Shown in pieces: positions 11,831 through 23,200 of a stretch of DNA of 64,000 nt; position 1 is the first letter of the stretch; the number at the start of each line of letters is the position of its first letter. The DNA lies in contig JAGYVD010000005.1 in assembly GCA_021209875.1 (NCBI GenBank), positions 1,736,001 to 1,800,000 of the forward strand. Reading direction: 5' to 3'. Under the pieces are notes generated by a model. It saw only the letters and a list, made by a program, of their open reading frames with translations. It did not search any database and was not told where the DNA came from. Source of the stretch: Rosellinia necatrix (taxonomy: Eukaryota > Ascomycota > Sordariomycetes > Xylariales > Xylariaceae). A program made the translations under genes and the position numbers.

Positions 11831-13063
11831 ATGTCGGGAGGCAAATGCATAACCGACAGCTTCGTGCCAAACTGGCTACCATTCCTCACACCCGAAGGCG
11901 AGGTCCCGCCAGACGTTTCCTTCGCCGTCGAATGCAGCATATGTTGCTTGAAGACGCTCGCCATCAACCAGCCCGCCGACGGCGAAGAAGTGGAAGACTA
12001 CACCGTTCTCCCATGCGGACACGCTTATGGGTACGACGACATACGTCGCTGGGTTGAACGAGGCTCGGGGGCTCCGTCTTGCCCTATTTGTCGATACTCC
12101 CTCCGACACCCAGGCTGCGGGCACGACATCGCCATCCAGCCGCTACGTGTCCAAGACGGGGATAACTTGCGCGACACCGTCAAGGCGTGCATGGCGGTGG
12201 GCGAGGGCGGACAAGAGCGAGCTCCGCTCAAGCCTTCTTGCCCCCGTTGTCTCGAGCACTTCAGCCAACGTCGGCGCAACAGCTCCCCGGAATACTCCTC
12301 TGGCGACCGTGATCACTACGACCATGGTCACCGTTATCATGGCTATAACAACTACCACCGTGATCTTGATCCCTATTACCATGGCCTTGATCGTTACTAC
12401 CGTGGTCTTGACCACCACCACCATAATCATGACCACCACCAACATGATCATGATCACCACCACCACCACCACGATCATGATCACCACCACCACGATCATG
12501 ATCACCGCCACCATGACCATGATCACCACTATCATGACTATGATCTTGACCACGATCACCATGCCTATAATGTCCACTATAGGCACCCGGGGTACCGCTA
12601 CTATGTCGATGAGATTCTGTTCATCATCTTTTCGAGCCTCCAGGCCTCCCAGCCCCGTTCGCCAGCCTCGCCGCCGATCTCGCCGCGAACGAATCCGGAG
12701 GGTCCCCTCTACCGCCGGTCACGGAATGGTGTGCGCCTCGGGCCGCCGCCACCATCCCCCGGTTTCCACCGCCACGGCCCGCCGCGAAGTGCCCCGGAGC
12801 TCCGCGCCGCACGACGGCAGCACCGCCTGTACCAGAGGGATAGTAACGCTACTGTGGAAGTCGTGCACGATGCGTTCGAAGAGCCCATGGTAGGCCACGG
12901 AACCCAAGAGCCGCCGCGGCGCCATGAGAGAGACTACGACCACGACCATGATCACGATCGTGATCACTGGCCTCACCGCTCCCGTTCCCACCATTCCCAC
13001 CGCTCTCACCGCTCTCACCGCTCCCGCCGCTCCCGCCGCTCCCGCCGCTCCCGTCGCCACTAA
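11831..13063 (+). CDS. degenerate RING-finger protein with His/Asp repeat and RS-like tail
   Basis: This is a single-exon gene of 410 residues. Residues 35-87 form a RING-like domain: Cys35-x2-Cys38, then Cys62-x-His64 in the typical LPCGH context, a following IRRW helix and a final Cys84-x2-Cys87 (SCPIC). A RING of this type normally binds two zincs and recruits E2 ubiquitin-conjugating enzymes. The fifth and sixth ligand positions are Gly67 and Asp70 here (CGHAYGYDDIRRW), so the first zinc site is altered. Residues about 158-253 are dominated by His, Asp and Tyr with many HDH units. The last 30 residues repeat HRS then RRS. The His-rich part could bind metal ions; this is inferred from composition. 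Open frames in the two other plus frames and one minus frame arise from the repeat. Ubiquitin ligase activity is possible but unproven given the missing ligands. Confidence 0.8.
   Translation: MSGGKCITDSFVPNWLPFLTPEGEVPPDVSFAVECSICCLKTLAINQPADGEEVEDYTVLPCGHAYGYDDIRRWVERGSGAPSCPICRYSLRHPGCGHDIAIQPLRVQDGDNLRDTVKACMAVGEGGQERAPLKPSCPRCLEHFSQRRRNSSPEYSSGDRDHYDHGHRYHGYNNYHRDLDPYYHGLDRYYRGLDHHHHNHDHHQHDHDHHHHHHDHDHHHHDHDHRHHDHDHHYHDYDLDHDHHAYNVHYRHPGYRYYVDEILFIIFSSLQASQPRSPASPPISPRTNPEGPLYRRSRNGVRLGPPPPSPGFHRHGPPRSAPELRAARRQHRLYQRDSNATVEVVHDAFEEPMVGHGTQEPPRRHERDYDHDHDHDRDHWPHRSRSHHSHRSHRSHRSRRSRRSRRSRRH
12300..12590 (+). repeat. CAYGAY trinucleotide-pair repeat coding for His/Asp
   Basis: About 290 bp of imperfect CACCAT/CATGATCAC units inside the RING-like gene. 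The repeat leaves the second plus frame and one minus frame open as well. They read as Thr/Ile/Met-rich and Val/Ile/Met-rich peptides respectively. Confidence 0.85.
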
Positions 13064-13936
13064 ATCACATCTCTAGGTGCGTGGCAGGCAGGGCGACCCG
13101 GTCGACTCTGTTTTATGAACCGCTAAATTGTAAGCCCGGCCTCTTCTGCCGACTCTATCACGACGCTAGCAGACCATTGCCCGTGACGGCACACAAGTTG
13201 GTTTTTCTTGTTTACCATTTGTTGGTAAATTGGCGCGGTTGGTCGACAAGGCGATAAAAAACATGGGAAGAATTGGGGGAAAAAAAAAAACACTTAGGAA
13301 AAGAAAAGAAAAAAAAAGGGAAAAGATTTACACGCGCCTTTCCTCTTCCGCTTGCTAGAAAAGATAAAGATTGTTCTTCCCCAGTGGCCGTTGTGCCCGT
13401 AACATGAACGCCGCAACCTAGAATGCGTGGAGGCACGATAGGTCCTACTAATAGCCAGGTATGGTTCCCAAGGCTGAGGTACTTTACTATTAGGCAGGCG
13501 ACAAGAATAAATAGGTACCTAATAAAAATAATAAAAAATAATATGAAAGCTAGGTATTCACCAGCACAATGCAAAGGACGAGCTAATGTCTGTGATCACT
13601 ACCGATCGGAGACTAGTAGATAGTGTTTAGGAAGTTTTGGGTGTGATATTATTTGTGATGCTATGTATATGCCCCTAATATGTGATGTGAAGGGATGCAG
13701 TTTATCCAATAATCCAATCCCCTCTCTTGGATGGTTCCCCAACCATATTGTATGCAGCCCTAATCAGGCCCAACACTTGGAATACCAAGGGCCCGCCTGC
13801 GGGCTTCATCAACTAGGGCGAAAGAAACACCCTGCCGTAAGGAAGAGATGCAGAGTCGTGATGGTATCAAAACCCGAGAATAGTGCCGCTATTGCTATAG
13901 GCAGGCATGATGAAATCGTTGTGCTAATGGGTATAG

Positions 13937-14010
13937 GTCGTTCATTCGTTCGTTCGTTCGTTCGTTCGTTCGGTCGTTCGTTCATTCGGTCGTTTGTTCA
14001 TTCGTTCATT
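13937..14010 (+). repeat. TTCG/TTCA tetranucleotide microsatellite
   Basis: About 18 imperfect copies of a TTCG unit with occasional TTCA and GTCG variants. Confidence 0.9.
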
Positions 14011-14149
14011 CTTGTCACATACTTTTGCGATATCTGGCTTCATGTAGAATGGAGCGAACATGATGACAATGCCATAGTACCTCGGGTTACCGTTTGTGAG
14101 TAGATTTCCATCCCCTATCCCCCCCGAGGCACAGTGGTACATGATTTGT

Positions 14150-14335
14150 TTGTGTGCATGTGTTTGTTTGGTTGATCCGATTTGTTTGATTTGTCGAATC
14201 TGTTTGGTTTGTCCGGTTGATCCGGTTTTTTTTGGTGGCTTTTTTTGGTTTGTCTGGTTTGTTTTGGTGGTTTTTTTTTTGGTGGCTTTTTTTTGGTTTT
14301 TTGGTGGCTTTTTTTTTTTTGGTTTGTCGTGGTCG
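14150..14335 (+). repeat. G/T-rich strand-asymmetric tract
   Basis: About 185 bp made almost only of G and T on the plus strand, from repeated TTTGTTTGGTT and TTTTTTGGTGGC words. It lies at the 3' end of the minus-strand gene. Confidence 0.8.
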
Positions 14336-14354
14336 CTTCATGCGAATGACGACA

Positions 14355-15537
14355 TTAGAAGCGGGCAGTGAATAAGGAACGGTCGCGCGCGCTGCGACGT
14401 TGGTTCCAGGTCGATAGTGCCGAGGCGACTGCCATGATGGCCCATTCATCGCTGAGAGAACCGTCGGCGCCAGATCCAAGGAAACGGAAGTGTAAGGCCC
14501 CGTTCGTGGACGGTCCGTCAGTGGCCCAGACTGCCACTACTTCCTTCCCGTCGCTGGTCTGGCCCGGGATGCTGTCTCGCTTGTGGTTGTTCTTGTTGCG
14601 ACTGTGGTGGTTGTTGCGATGGTTGTGGGCGTCGTGTGCGCCGTGGTCGTATGTGGCGTGGCCGTGTGTACAGTGATCGTGTGTACAGTGGTCGTGTGTG
14701 CCGTGGCCGGCGGTGCTGTGCTTCGATAAAGGGTGGTATTGCTGCGATTCCTGCTGCTGCTGATATGGCGGCGGCGGCGGCGTCCCGGTCGTGGGTGCGG
14801 AGGATAGGCGTACGAGCTTCCATCCCGAGTGTCGGCCATCGAGGGACTCGACCTCGACGCCACCGCTGTGTCGCCACTCGAAGTGTTCGCGACGGGTCTC
14901 GCGGGGGCCCCCCATTGCTGTTGGTGGTAAGGGCACGTTGACGCTGAAGCCCGTGGCTCGCGTGAAGGGCGTCTTGATTCGTAATGATTCGACGGCCGAG
15001 AGGAGGAGCGCGCCGGGCCGAGAGTACATGTTGAGCTCTGGCGTGTGCTTCCGGGGCTCGTGCTGTATTCGGGCGAGCTTGGGTCCTGTCTGGCCGCGTT
15101 AGTATCCTTTTTCTGCTGCGTTTTGCGTTCGAAGACGGATGGGGACGGGGGGAATACGTGCTGTCTTCTGAGAGCCCGTCGTGGATAACTACGTTCGGCT
15201 GTCGCGACGCTGACGATTGTGTTGTGACGAGGTATAGTGGCGTGTCTTCCGCGAAGATGATGTGCCGGTTCGCACTCTGCTGTTGCATATTGAAGTCTAC
15301 CGGGAATGGTCGCGTGTTGTTGCCGTTGACCCTGTTGGTTGTTGTGAGGCGTCTGGTGTTGGTTTGGGCGGCGTTGTTGGTCGCGCCCATCGTCAGGCCC
15401 ATTGCCTCTTCGTACGAGGGAGGCTGGTCAAGATGTTGGTCTGGTTGTGTGTTCAGCGCCATTGTGGGTGTTTTGTATGTCTTCTCGTCGTTCGACAGGT
15501 TGCTAAGCGATATCTGGTGTGTTGTGCCGACAGTCAT
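14355..15537 (-). CDS. conserved fungal PPSY-motif protein, His-rich insert, function unknown
   Basis: Two frames belong together. The N-terminal part starts at 15537 or, more likely, at 15462 with MALNTQPDQ. It carries PPSYEEAMG, a PY-type motif of the kind bound by WW domains, then AEDTPLYLVTT and SRQPN. The C-terminal part reads PKLARIQHEPRKHTPELNM, then FTRATGFSVNVPLPP, RREHFEWRHS and, near the end, VVAVWATDG. From memory this pattern belongs to a widespread family of fungal hypothetical proteins; a tubby- or scramblase-like barrel is my guess only. An intron between the parts is indicated by a TACTAAC branch point at 15104-15098 and acceptors at 15090 and 15086. The frame-consistent donor I find is GTAGTT at 15192, which is weak; the better-looking GTATTC donor is out of phase. 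A His/Asp-rich insert (HDHCTHDHCTHGH) precedes the last conserved segment. Confidence 0.6.
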
Positions 15538-16528
15538 AGGAGTAATGTCGATTTTTGCTTGTGTGCTTGCTTGCTTGTGTGTGTTTGTTTGTGGTTGCCG
15601 GGAGAGAGAAAAGGGGGAGAGGGGAGAGGGACGAAGTGTTTGCGAAGTGTTTGTTCATACATTCGTGAAGACGTGTTCTCTAACGACATTTAAAGTTGAG
15701 GCCCGAAAAGTTAGATATAAATAGAAATCCTAAGGGGTGGTTAAGGTTTGTTTAGGTTGTTTCCTCGTGCGCGTGTTTGCAGTTTTGGGCGACATGATCT
15801 AGGATTAGGGAAGCCCAAGATCAAGTGTGAGGGGCATCGACATCGTTTTGAACCCGGAACCTTCGGCATCCATCTCTCCTCGTTGGCCCAGCGATGGTGA
15901 TGTAGAATACACTGCACCCCGAAACCATCATGGTAGCAGAGAAAAGGTTAATCGCGAGTCGCATGTACATAGCAAAATGGCATCTCGGGAACACTACTAG
16001 AAATAAATCAAACATTACTTTATTGTGTATCATATGTAATAGTACCTCTAGGACTCGTCTCCAGCAAAAACGAAAGATAAAAAAAGTCCGCCTGGCAGGG
16101 GGTGGTATCATAACGCGCCATGCTCTCGGATCCATAGCGGACCACATCCAATCGGCAGAAGAGGAAGGTTCGTAGAACGATCCAAAGCCGACCCTGCTTC
16201 CTATCAACCACTAGGAGAAGCCACAACTATCGTCGAATGCGTAAGGGTATAATGCACGAGGGAAAGTAAAGGAGAGAAAGATGAAGATGGTGATGAGCCG
16301 TCGACGCGCATCCCTGACCCCGGCCTCGCGAGCGTAAAAATAAAACAAGTTGAAAAGAAAAGCGGTCTTGTCGCGGCCGAAACGATGAAAGTTGTGGTGA
16401 TGGACGAGAAGAAGGTTCTAGCACCCATCCAGCTGCATCGGCTTAGCCATGTGCGCAGAGCGTGGGCGTGGAATGTCGAAATCGCACTCGTGTGAGGGTG
16501 GAAGCGTCGGAGAACGAAGAGGAGTATC
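15538..16528. other. intergenic, promoter side of the preceding minus-strand gene
   Basis: Nothing coding is convincing. The segment holds the upstream region of the PPSY-motif gene and the 3' flank of the TBC gene. Confidence 0.5.
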
Positions 16529-19500
16529 CTAAACTTTCCTCTTCTGTCTACTCTGATGCTTTTTCCATTCGATTTGTACAATCTCCAAGAACTTCTGCTC
16601 GTCCTTAATAGGGACCCACGACGTGAGGGACTTCATCGCATTCTCGAAGTCGGAGTCTATCAGCGTTGAATGCAATGTGTCGATGATGGCGAGGCTAGTC
16701 GCATGCAATATTTCTAGTCCCCTGGACGAGGGGTACCCGCCCGCTTCCTCGCCCATTCCCAGGGCGCTCTCTGATTGCGCTGGGGGGGATGAGCCAAGAA
16801 GCATGAACACGTCCCAAACGCGGAGCTGAACAGGAAATGGTATGGAAAGGTTGAAAAGAGTCAAATACCATCGGGTGGCATAGGCCGTCGGGTCGATGCA
16901 AAGTTCCTTCTGTGAAATATTAGGAGTTGTAGGCACTAACAGGTTTGAGACTCAACTTACAAGCATCCCTGCTACATCCTTGTCGTTCAACCAATGCGTT
17001 TCAAAATCTTTCAAAGCGCCCATCAACTCGACAAATCCAGATTGGTAGATCCGGTTCAGGCCACGGAACTGCCAAAGCCGAACCAGCATGACAAAACACT
17101 GTTCCTCGTCGTAGTAGCTAAGCAGAGTTGCTGCCAGGGGCGCCATACCCTGCACATAACCTGTTTCGGGGAAGTGGAGGGACAAGGCATGCAGGACTCG
17201 GAACAAGAGTCGCTGCCCGCCTCGATATCTCTTCCGAAACATGATGTGTTGGTTAATGGTCCGGGGCACATCCAGATCGATTTGCGTGTCATCTGGCGAC
17301 GGCTCCTCTAGCAGGCGGCGAAAGGCGGCGACAAGCTCCTCGTCGGACACGTAATTGACAGGATCCTCTTTTGCGCTCGAGGCTAGGAACGAATACCAAG
17401 CAGCAGACCGCCAGCAATCTGGTATACCCTTCCACGTGCGCTGAATAAGCTTGGGATTCTTGGCGTCAAAGTAAAAGATTGTGCCCTGCCCTTCAGACCC
17501 AGGCTTCACTATCTTGGCCATCTTCCGCCACTTCTCGGTACGCTTCACTTCCTTCCGTCTGAGCTCGGCCGTTGCCTTCTCCACCCCCTCCGCTTCGGCA
17601 ACGTGGGAAAGACCAGGCTGCAGTGCGAGGAGATCGCCGGCCTCGTCAATCAATCTCCTGTGTTTATTGTGGGGTAGTTTATTAGTAGCTTGGCGAATGG
17701 TAGAACGAACGGATCGGCGTGATAGCACGGAAAGATCAGAGGTGTGAGTGTTGAGAGATCGGGCGGATAGCTTTCGCGTCGGGCCGCGCTTAGCGCCCAG
17801 CGAGAATGATGTGACATTCTTACGAATCAAAACATTTCTATGCTTGCGCGATGAAAACTGGACGGGCGAGGAGCTGGCCGTACCGGGCGGCGAGCTCGTA
17901 TCCGACGTACGGGATAGAATAAAACCGTAGCGGTCGACGTCTCGGCCTTGCACCCCCTCCCAGTCCTCAATACCCCCGGCGCGTTCGTGGTTACCTAGTC
18001 GCGCTGGCAAGGACGTAGAAGCCGACGTTTGAGTAGGGCGTCCAGGTCGTGGGTCGTTTGGCCTGCCGAGGTCGGGGCTGGTCAGCATGATCAATGGAAA
18101 AGGAAGGCTGGAGAGTCAAGGAAATCATACGCGTCATTGCCATCCACATCTGACGGGACCTCTGGGGAAAGCACAGGTGTCCCGCCAAGCGGCGAGGGCA
18201 CGTCGCCGTCTCCCGACTGGAGAACGTCCCCGGATTCATAGAGAGATCTCACCTTTTGAGATTCCTTCTCGGCCTCTGCAGAGATGACTCGAATGCTGGG
18301 GGGCACCTTGTGGGATGTGGATGCGGTGTCGTCGTTGATCGCGACGTCGGCCGATGAGCGCTGGTGGAGGTGCGGCGACTCGGCGAGTTGGAAGGGCTTC
18401 TGGATCAGCGCGGCGACGCCCATGTCGTCTTCGCGCGGCGGGCGCGCGGGCGCGGGACCGGCATGGCTCCTCGTCGAGGGGGTCGGGACGAGGGGGAAGA
18501 CGCGGGCCTTGCCGGCGGCGCTGGAGTGGGCGTTGGCGTCGGGGTTGGGGGTTTCGGGGATAACGTCTTTATCGGCCATCTTGTGATTGGCGCTGCTGGT
18601 GCTGCCGCTCGTCTTCCACGGACGCTTGCCGCCGAAGATGAGGCTGCCACGGATGGAAAAGGAAAGTTTGCTCAAGTCATCGTCCTCGAAGAAGCTCTCG
18701 CAAGGGATGTTGGTGGAAATGATGGGCGATCCCGTGCCAGCAGGAGCAGCACCAGGACCACTGGATGACGGGTTTGCATAATTATTATTAGGGTCGTTAG
18801 TTGGGTGAATCGGGTTAGCCGGCCTCCACGAATGGGAAGGGGAGTGGGAGAGGGGCAGGGAGCCGGGCAGGGGTGCGGAGTTGGAGGATGCAGTGGAGGA
18901 AAATGCTAATGAAGAGGGCGAGGGAACCATGGTATTGGCATTGGGTTTGGCGTGGGTATCGGCATTGGCATAAGCGTTGGTGCGGCCGCTGTTGGCATCG
19001 GCACCGTTAGCATAGGCGTTATTGGTATAGGCGTTGTTGGTATAGGCGTTGTTAGCGACGTTGTTAGCGATGTTAGTGGTGCCCGTGGTAGTAATGCCCG
19101 TGGTAGTAATGCCCGCGGTAGTAGTGCCCGTGGTAGTGGTGGTAGTGGTGGTGTTCGAGTCACCACCCTCCTCCACCCGTCGGCTCCCGTTTCCGTTTCC
19201 GTCGCCCTTCTGATTCATGCTCGGGTTCCCACTCCCTCTCCTGCTCCTGCTTGCGCTGCCCCCGTCCCCCTTCCCGTCCTCGGTCGCTGGCGCCTTTTTG
19301 CGCAGCCGCTTCATTGACGACGACAGCGACGGCGTGGATTTCTTGTATGAGTCGGATCGGAAGCTGAAGCTTCGGATAAATCGCCTCGAGAAATGGGGCG
19401 GCGGGGTTGCGGGGGATGCAGGCAGTACCGGGGACGCTGTGCTCCCGATAGAGAGTGCCGGCGATAACGACGCCTCGCTGGGTCTGCTCTCGGCTTCGCT

Positions 19501-20289
19501 GACTCGTCCGCCTTGCCTTGCAGCTTCCCGCTCCCTCTCCCTCGCCCTTTCCCTTTCTCTTTCGCTTTCCCTGTATCTCTGTCTCTCCCTCTCTCTCTGC
19601 CTTTCCCTCTCCCCCTCTCTTTCCCTCTCTTGCTCGCTTTCGGTTTGTAACGTGTGGCTCCGCTTTCGTCCTTGATCAAGATGGCCCTCGCGGTCTTGGA
19701 CCGAGTATACCGAGGAGCCGGCTGAGTTCAACCTCAATTGAAGCGGCCGCACACCGGACACAGCGTCGATCCTCTCGTACGCGAAAGGGTCTTCGTCTTC
19801 GTCACTGCTGTCGCCCTGGCCGTATGTGTACGGGTATGAGCCGTACGAGCGAGAGGAGGAGGATGTTGTTGTCGATGCATGCACCGAGTCCCTCCTCGTG
19901 TCACTGATTAGGTTTCGGGGGCTGCTGATGGTGCGCAGAGCCGGGTGCTGCTCGGTGGGCGGGGCAGGACGAGGAGGCCGCACAGCAGGAGGAGGCACGA
20001 TGATGGGAGAATTTCTAATTGAGCGAGGGGCCAGATCAAACGACGAGGCGCGGGGCGTTGGACGCAGGGGCGAACGAGGGGGCGGCAGAGGGATCGGGGG
20101 CTCTAGGGCCACAGTCTGGTCATACCGTAGCGCTACTAGCCGCGTATCATCTCTGAACGACCCCAATGCTGAGTGCTGCTTCTGCTTGTTCGGCCGCATG
20201 TTGCCGCGATTTCTGGGTGCCACGGAAGGATTCGAGAATGGTGCTGCTATCCCGGTTCCTCCGCCGCCTCCCTGCACGACTCCGAACAT
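16529..20289 (-). CDS. TBC-domain Rab GTPase-activating protein
   Basis: TBC proteins speed GTP hydrolysis by Rab GTPases and so switch off vesicle-traffic steps. Three exons join in frame: 20289-18131, 18077-16961 and 16909-16529, giving 1218 residues. The first intron has donor GTATGA and branch TGCTGAC; the second has GTAAGT. The TBC domain starts near residue 935 (WKGIPDCWRSAAW). Both catalytic fingers are present: Arg992 in IDLDVPRT and Gln1029 in GYVQGM. The third exon supplies the end of the domain (RWYLTLFNLSIPFPVQLRVWD). The first 720 residues are low-complexity: proline-rich, then a long Arg/Glu alternating block, Thr runs and Asn/Ala/Tyr repeats. An alternative start is Met31 (MRPNKQKQHSALGSF, at 20199), after a glycine-rich leader. 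The target Rab cannot be read from sequence. Confidence 0.93.
19510..19650 (-). repeat. Arg/Glu-coding purine repeat in the TBC gene
   Basis: On the coding strand this is a GAGAGG-type purine tract coding for a charged Arg/Glu block (EREREGERERQRERE), probably a single long helix. On the plus strand it is pure CT-rich. Confidence 0.85.
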
Positions 20290-23200
20290 GGTATGGTCGT
20301 AGTCTCAAAGCGCCCAGGGAATGCTATTGGTATGCGGTGCAACACACAACCGTGCCACAATATAGCTGTGGCCGGGGCGATTGGCGAGAATGAATATAAA
20401 TGCTAGTGCTACTCCGGTAACACGGCGCCGTCTTGCTGCTGGTTCAAGGCGGGGCAATTTCGGGGCAATTTTGAGTTCCGGCTGGGCTATCCAGTCGATA
20501 GGGCGAAGGAGAGACCAGCTACCTTCGTCGATGGATATTTAAAGAACCGTGGGGGTATTTGGCGAATGCAGTACGTGAGCTGTGGTCGCTAACGATGTCT
20601 TCTTCTCTTTATCTATATAAGCTGACGGGGGCCAAAAATGACAGAGAATTACCCGATCATCTGTCATGCATCAATGGAGGCCAGGTGGGAAAAGTATGCT
20701 ATGTTTCGAACACGATCACGATCACTATCACCATAGCACGTGGTAGCGCTGTAGAATGACTCGCATTCAATTTGTGGTGTTGGTCCGGCCAGTGCCAAGT
20801 CGGGTCGCTTAAGAGAAGGATACGTTAGCAGCTGGCAGAGCGGGATGACAAGACAGGTAGGTTAGGTAAGTAAATAGGTAGGCAGGTAGGTAGGTGTAGG
20901 TAAAGTAAGAGATAATAGTTTCCGCCATGGTCAGACGAAGAGGCTGTGACAGAAACATAATCCATCGAATGTATGTAGACATACCGGTTGAGAGAATAGA
21001 CGAGTAGTAGCTAGTACAACGAGCTATATTCCCTTCGGACGACAAGATGCACATGCGTCGGTGTCACCAGGCGTAGTTGGAGATAGGTGCCTGCTCGGTT
21101 CTGTTCTGTGCGATGTGGCCAGTCCGGCTGCTGGGGCACAATAAGACAAGCCTCTCTCGTCAGCTCACACTAACACTCGATCCGACGCTTCAACCCAATG
21201 ACAACACGGCTAGTCGAATAAGACGGCAGCAGTATGTGATTGATTCCACGAGAGATCTACGCCCGCGGGTTCGTGTGTCTCGAGTCAAGAGTCAGGGAAG
21301 GGTCAAGCGAAACAGAAATGCGACGACGGTTCCGAGTATGCTCTGGCTAGGCGGAGGCGGCTCTGCCCTCTCTTTTGGCCTATTTTTTAAAGTGAACAAG
21401 CGGGTTGGCTGTCCACGTCGGGAAGACGGTCCAGCGACGTGCACACGTCCAACCCTCACCGACCTTACGTAGCACCAGCGCACCAGCGCACGACGGAATC
21501 ACCGCCTTCACTCACGCAACAGCGAATGACCTACATGTAGCTCGTCCCAAGCTAGGCCGGCCTAGCCAAGCAACGCGCGACCTGCCTGGCTGCACGGTGC
21601 TATCGGTGCTATGGAATGGATCTATCTATGGATGCGGTGCAGACTCCAGGGAGCTATGGATGCGCATCTCTGCAGCTCTTTTTTTTTAGTCAGGCCCGGG
21701 TCATGGTCGCAGCCGAAACGGCGTGGGATGCCCAATTGACCGCGCGCTCATTACTGCTCGCACGCTTATCACTAAGTAACCACTAAGTAACTCACCACAT
21801 GACACGCCTGGAAGGGGGGGGAGGAGGGGGGCCTTGGGGAGGGTAGGGCCTGGTGTGCGGTCCGATTCGGAACAGCAAAACGGAAGGCGTCATGACATTG
21901 CTAACCCGCCTCCATGCAACCAGCGCGCGCAGGCGGACAGGCGGACAGGCGACGGGCCACTGGGAATATGCCGAGAAGTCCCCAGTGGACCGGGGGCGAG
22001 ATGACTGGAGCTGCATCCACCTCACCAGCGCTCGCCCGGCTTTCCATTTCCAAGACCCCAAGAGCTCATCCATCACCTTCCGACTCGCTAGCCCAGATAG
22101 CTGTCGGCAGCGGTCGAATCGCGCGGCACTTACCAATTCAAGGCATAATACTCACTTCGCTTTCAAGGCAGAATGGCGTTCGCGGGGCGTCCTGGCGCGT
22201 GGCCGTCCTCCGGTGCATAGATGTTGTTGTAGTAGTATTGTAGTAGTAGTATGTAGGTACCTTAAGTACTTAGGTGGGTAGTGTGTGTAAGCACCTAACC
22301 TAGGTACATACATACATACATACATATGCAAAAGCTGGGATGGGATGGAGGCTGCATTACGTATCATTCCTAGCTTCGTGCCTAGCCCCATCCCCGGCCC
22401 CTATGACTATCAGGTATATGCAGATAGAACTAGTGTAGTTGCTGTATGCAGGCCGTCGACCCAATGCTCCGTCTACCTTGGGGCACGCAGCGATGTATTG
22501 AATGGACCATTTGGCACTTACACATGGCCATGTGTGCATTAGCAGCCATGCATCCACCACACCACGTAGCCGACGGAGTGGCGGAGAGCCACCTCTCTCC
22601 CATCTCTCCCTCTCCCCTCCCACCTTTCCCACCTTTCCCATCTTTTCCCATCTTTCCCCGCCAATGAGACCTCTTGCGGTGCCTCCCGCTCCCTCCTCTG
22701 GCCAGATGCCACGGAGCCAGCTCTTGCGCCCGTGGGAATGGTAATTTTAATGTCTGCCCAATAGATCAGACATACAAATAGTAAGTTAGGACACCGACCG
22801 TGTTCGCCATAGCATAGCCGTCCCTCGTCACACATACGTGCGTACAGGAGCCCGTCATCCGTCTCACTGACGTCGCTCCATCCTGGCTTCCTGGCATCCT
22901 AGCATCCTGTGGACAGCCTCTTCCTTCGTCCACCTGTCTTAGATATCGAATACCCCGCGAGTAGTTCATCGCTCATCACGCCCCCTGCCTACCTGTTTGG
23001 GCAATTAAGGGTAAAACACTCACCAGCCAATGCTAGACTGGGCTAGATAGGCACTCGGTCTACATACCTGGGCAGCGGGTGGCGGGCAACCTGTCCCGGC
23101 AAGGATCCGCAGGCCCGCGCAACGTTTCGTGGGGACTTGACTTAACAGGATGTGGTACAACCTCAGAGTGCAGGATAAACCACGATATATTTTTCTCTTT

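Larger units (their letters stand above)
13064..14354. other. intergenic between convergent genes, with simple repeats
   Basis: The 3' flank of the RING-like gene (plus) and of the next gene (minus). It contains an A-rich run near 13270-13320, a TTCG tetranucleotide array and a G/T-only tract. An open frame at 13663-14103 reads through the TTCG array and is not credible as a gene. Confidence 0.6.

Noticed and set aside
12143..12586. 147-codon minus-strand frame rich in Val, Ile and Met
   Set aside because: Complement of the same repeat; hydrophobicity follows from the repeat unit, not from membrane helices.
12027..12893. 288-codon plus-strand frame rich in Thr, Ile and Met
   Set aside because: It is a shifted reading of the His/Asp repeat; the RING frame has the domain and better composition.
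13663..14103. 146-codon plus-strand frame with RSFVRSF repeats
   Set aside because: The repeat is the TTCG microsatellite; the rest has no recognisable features.
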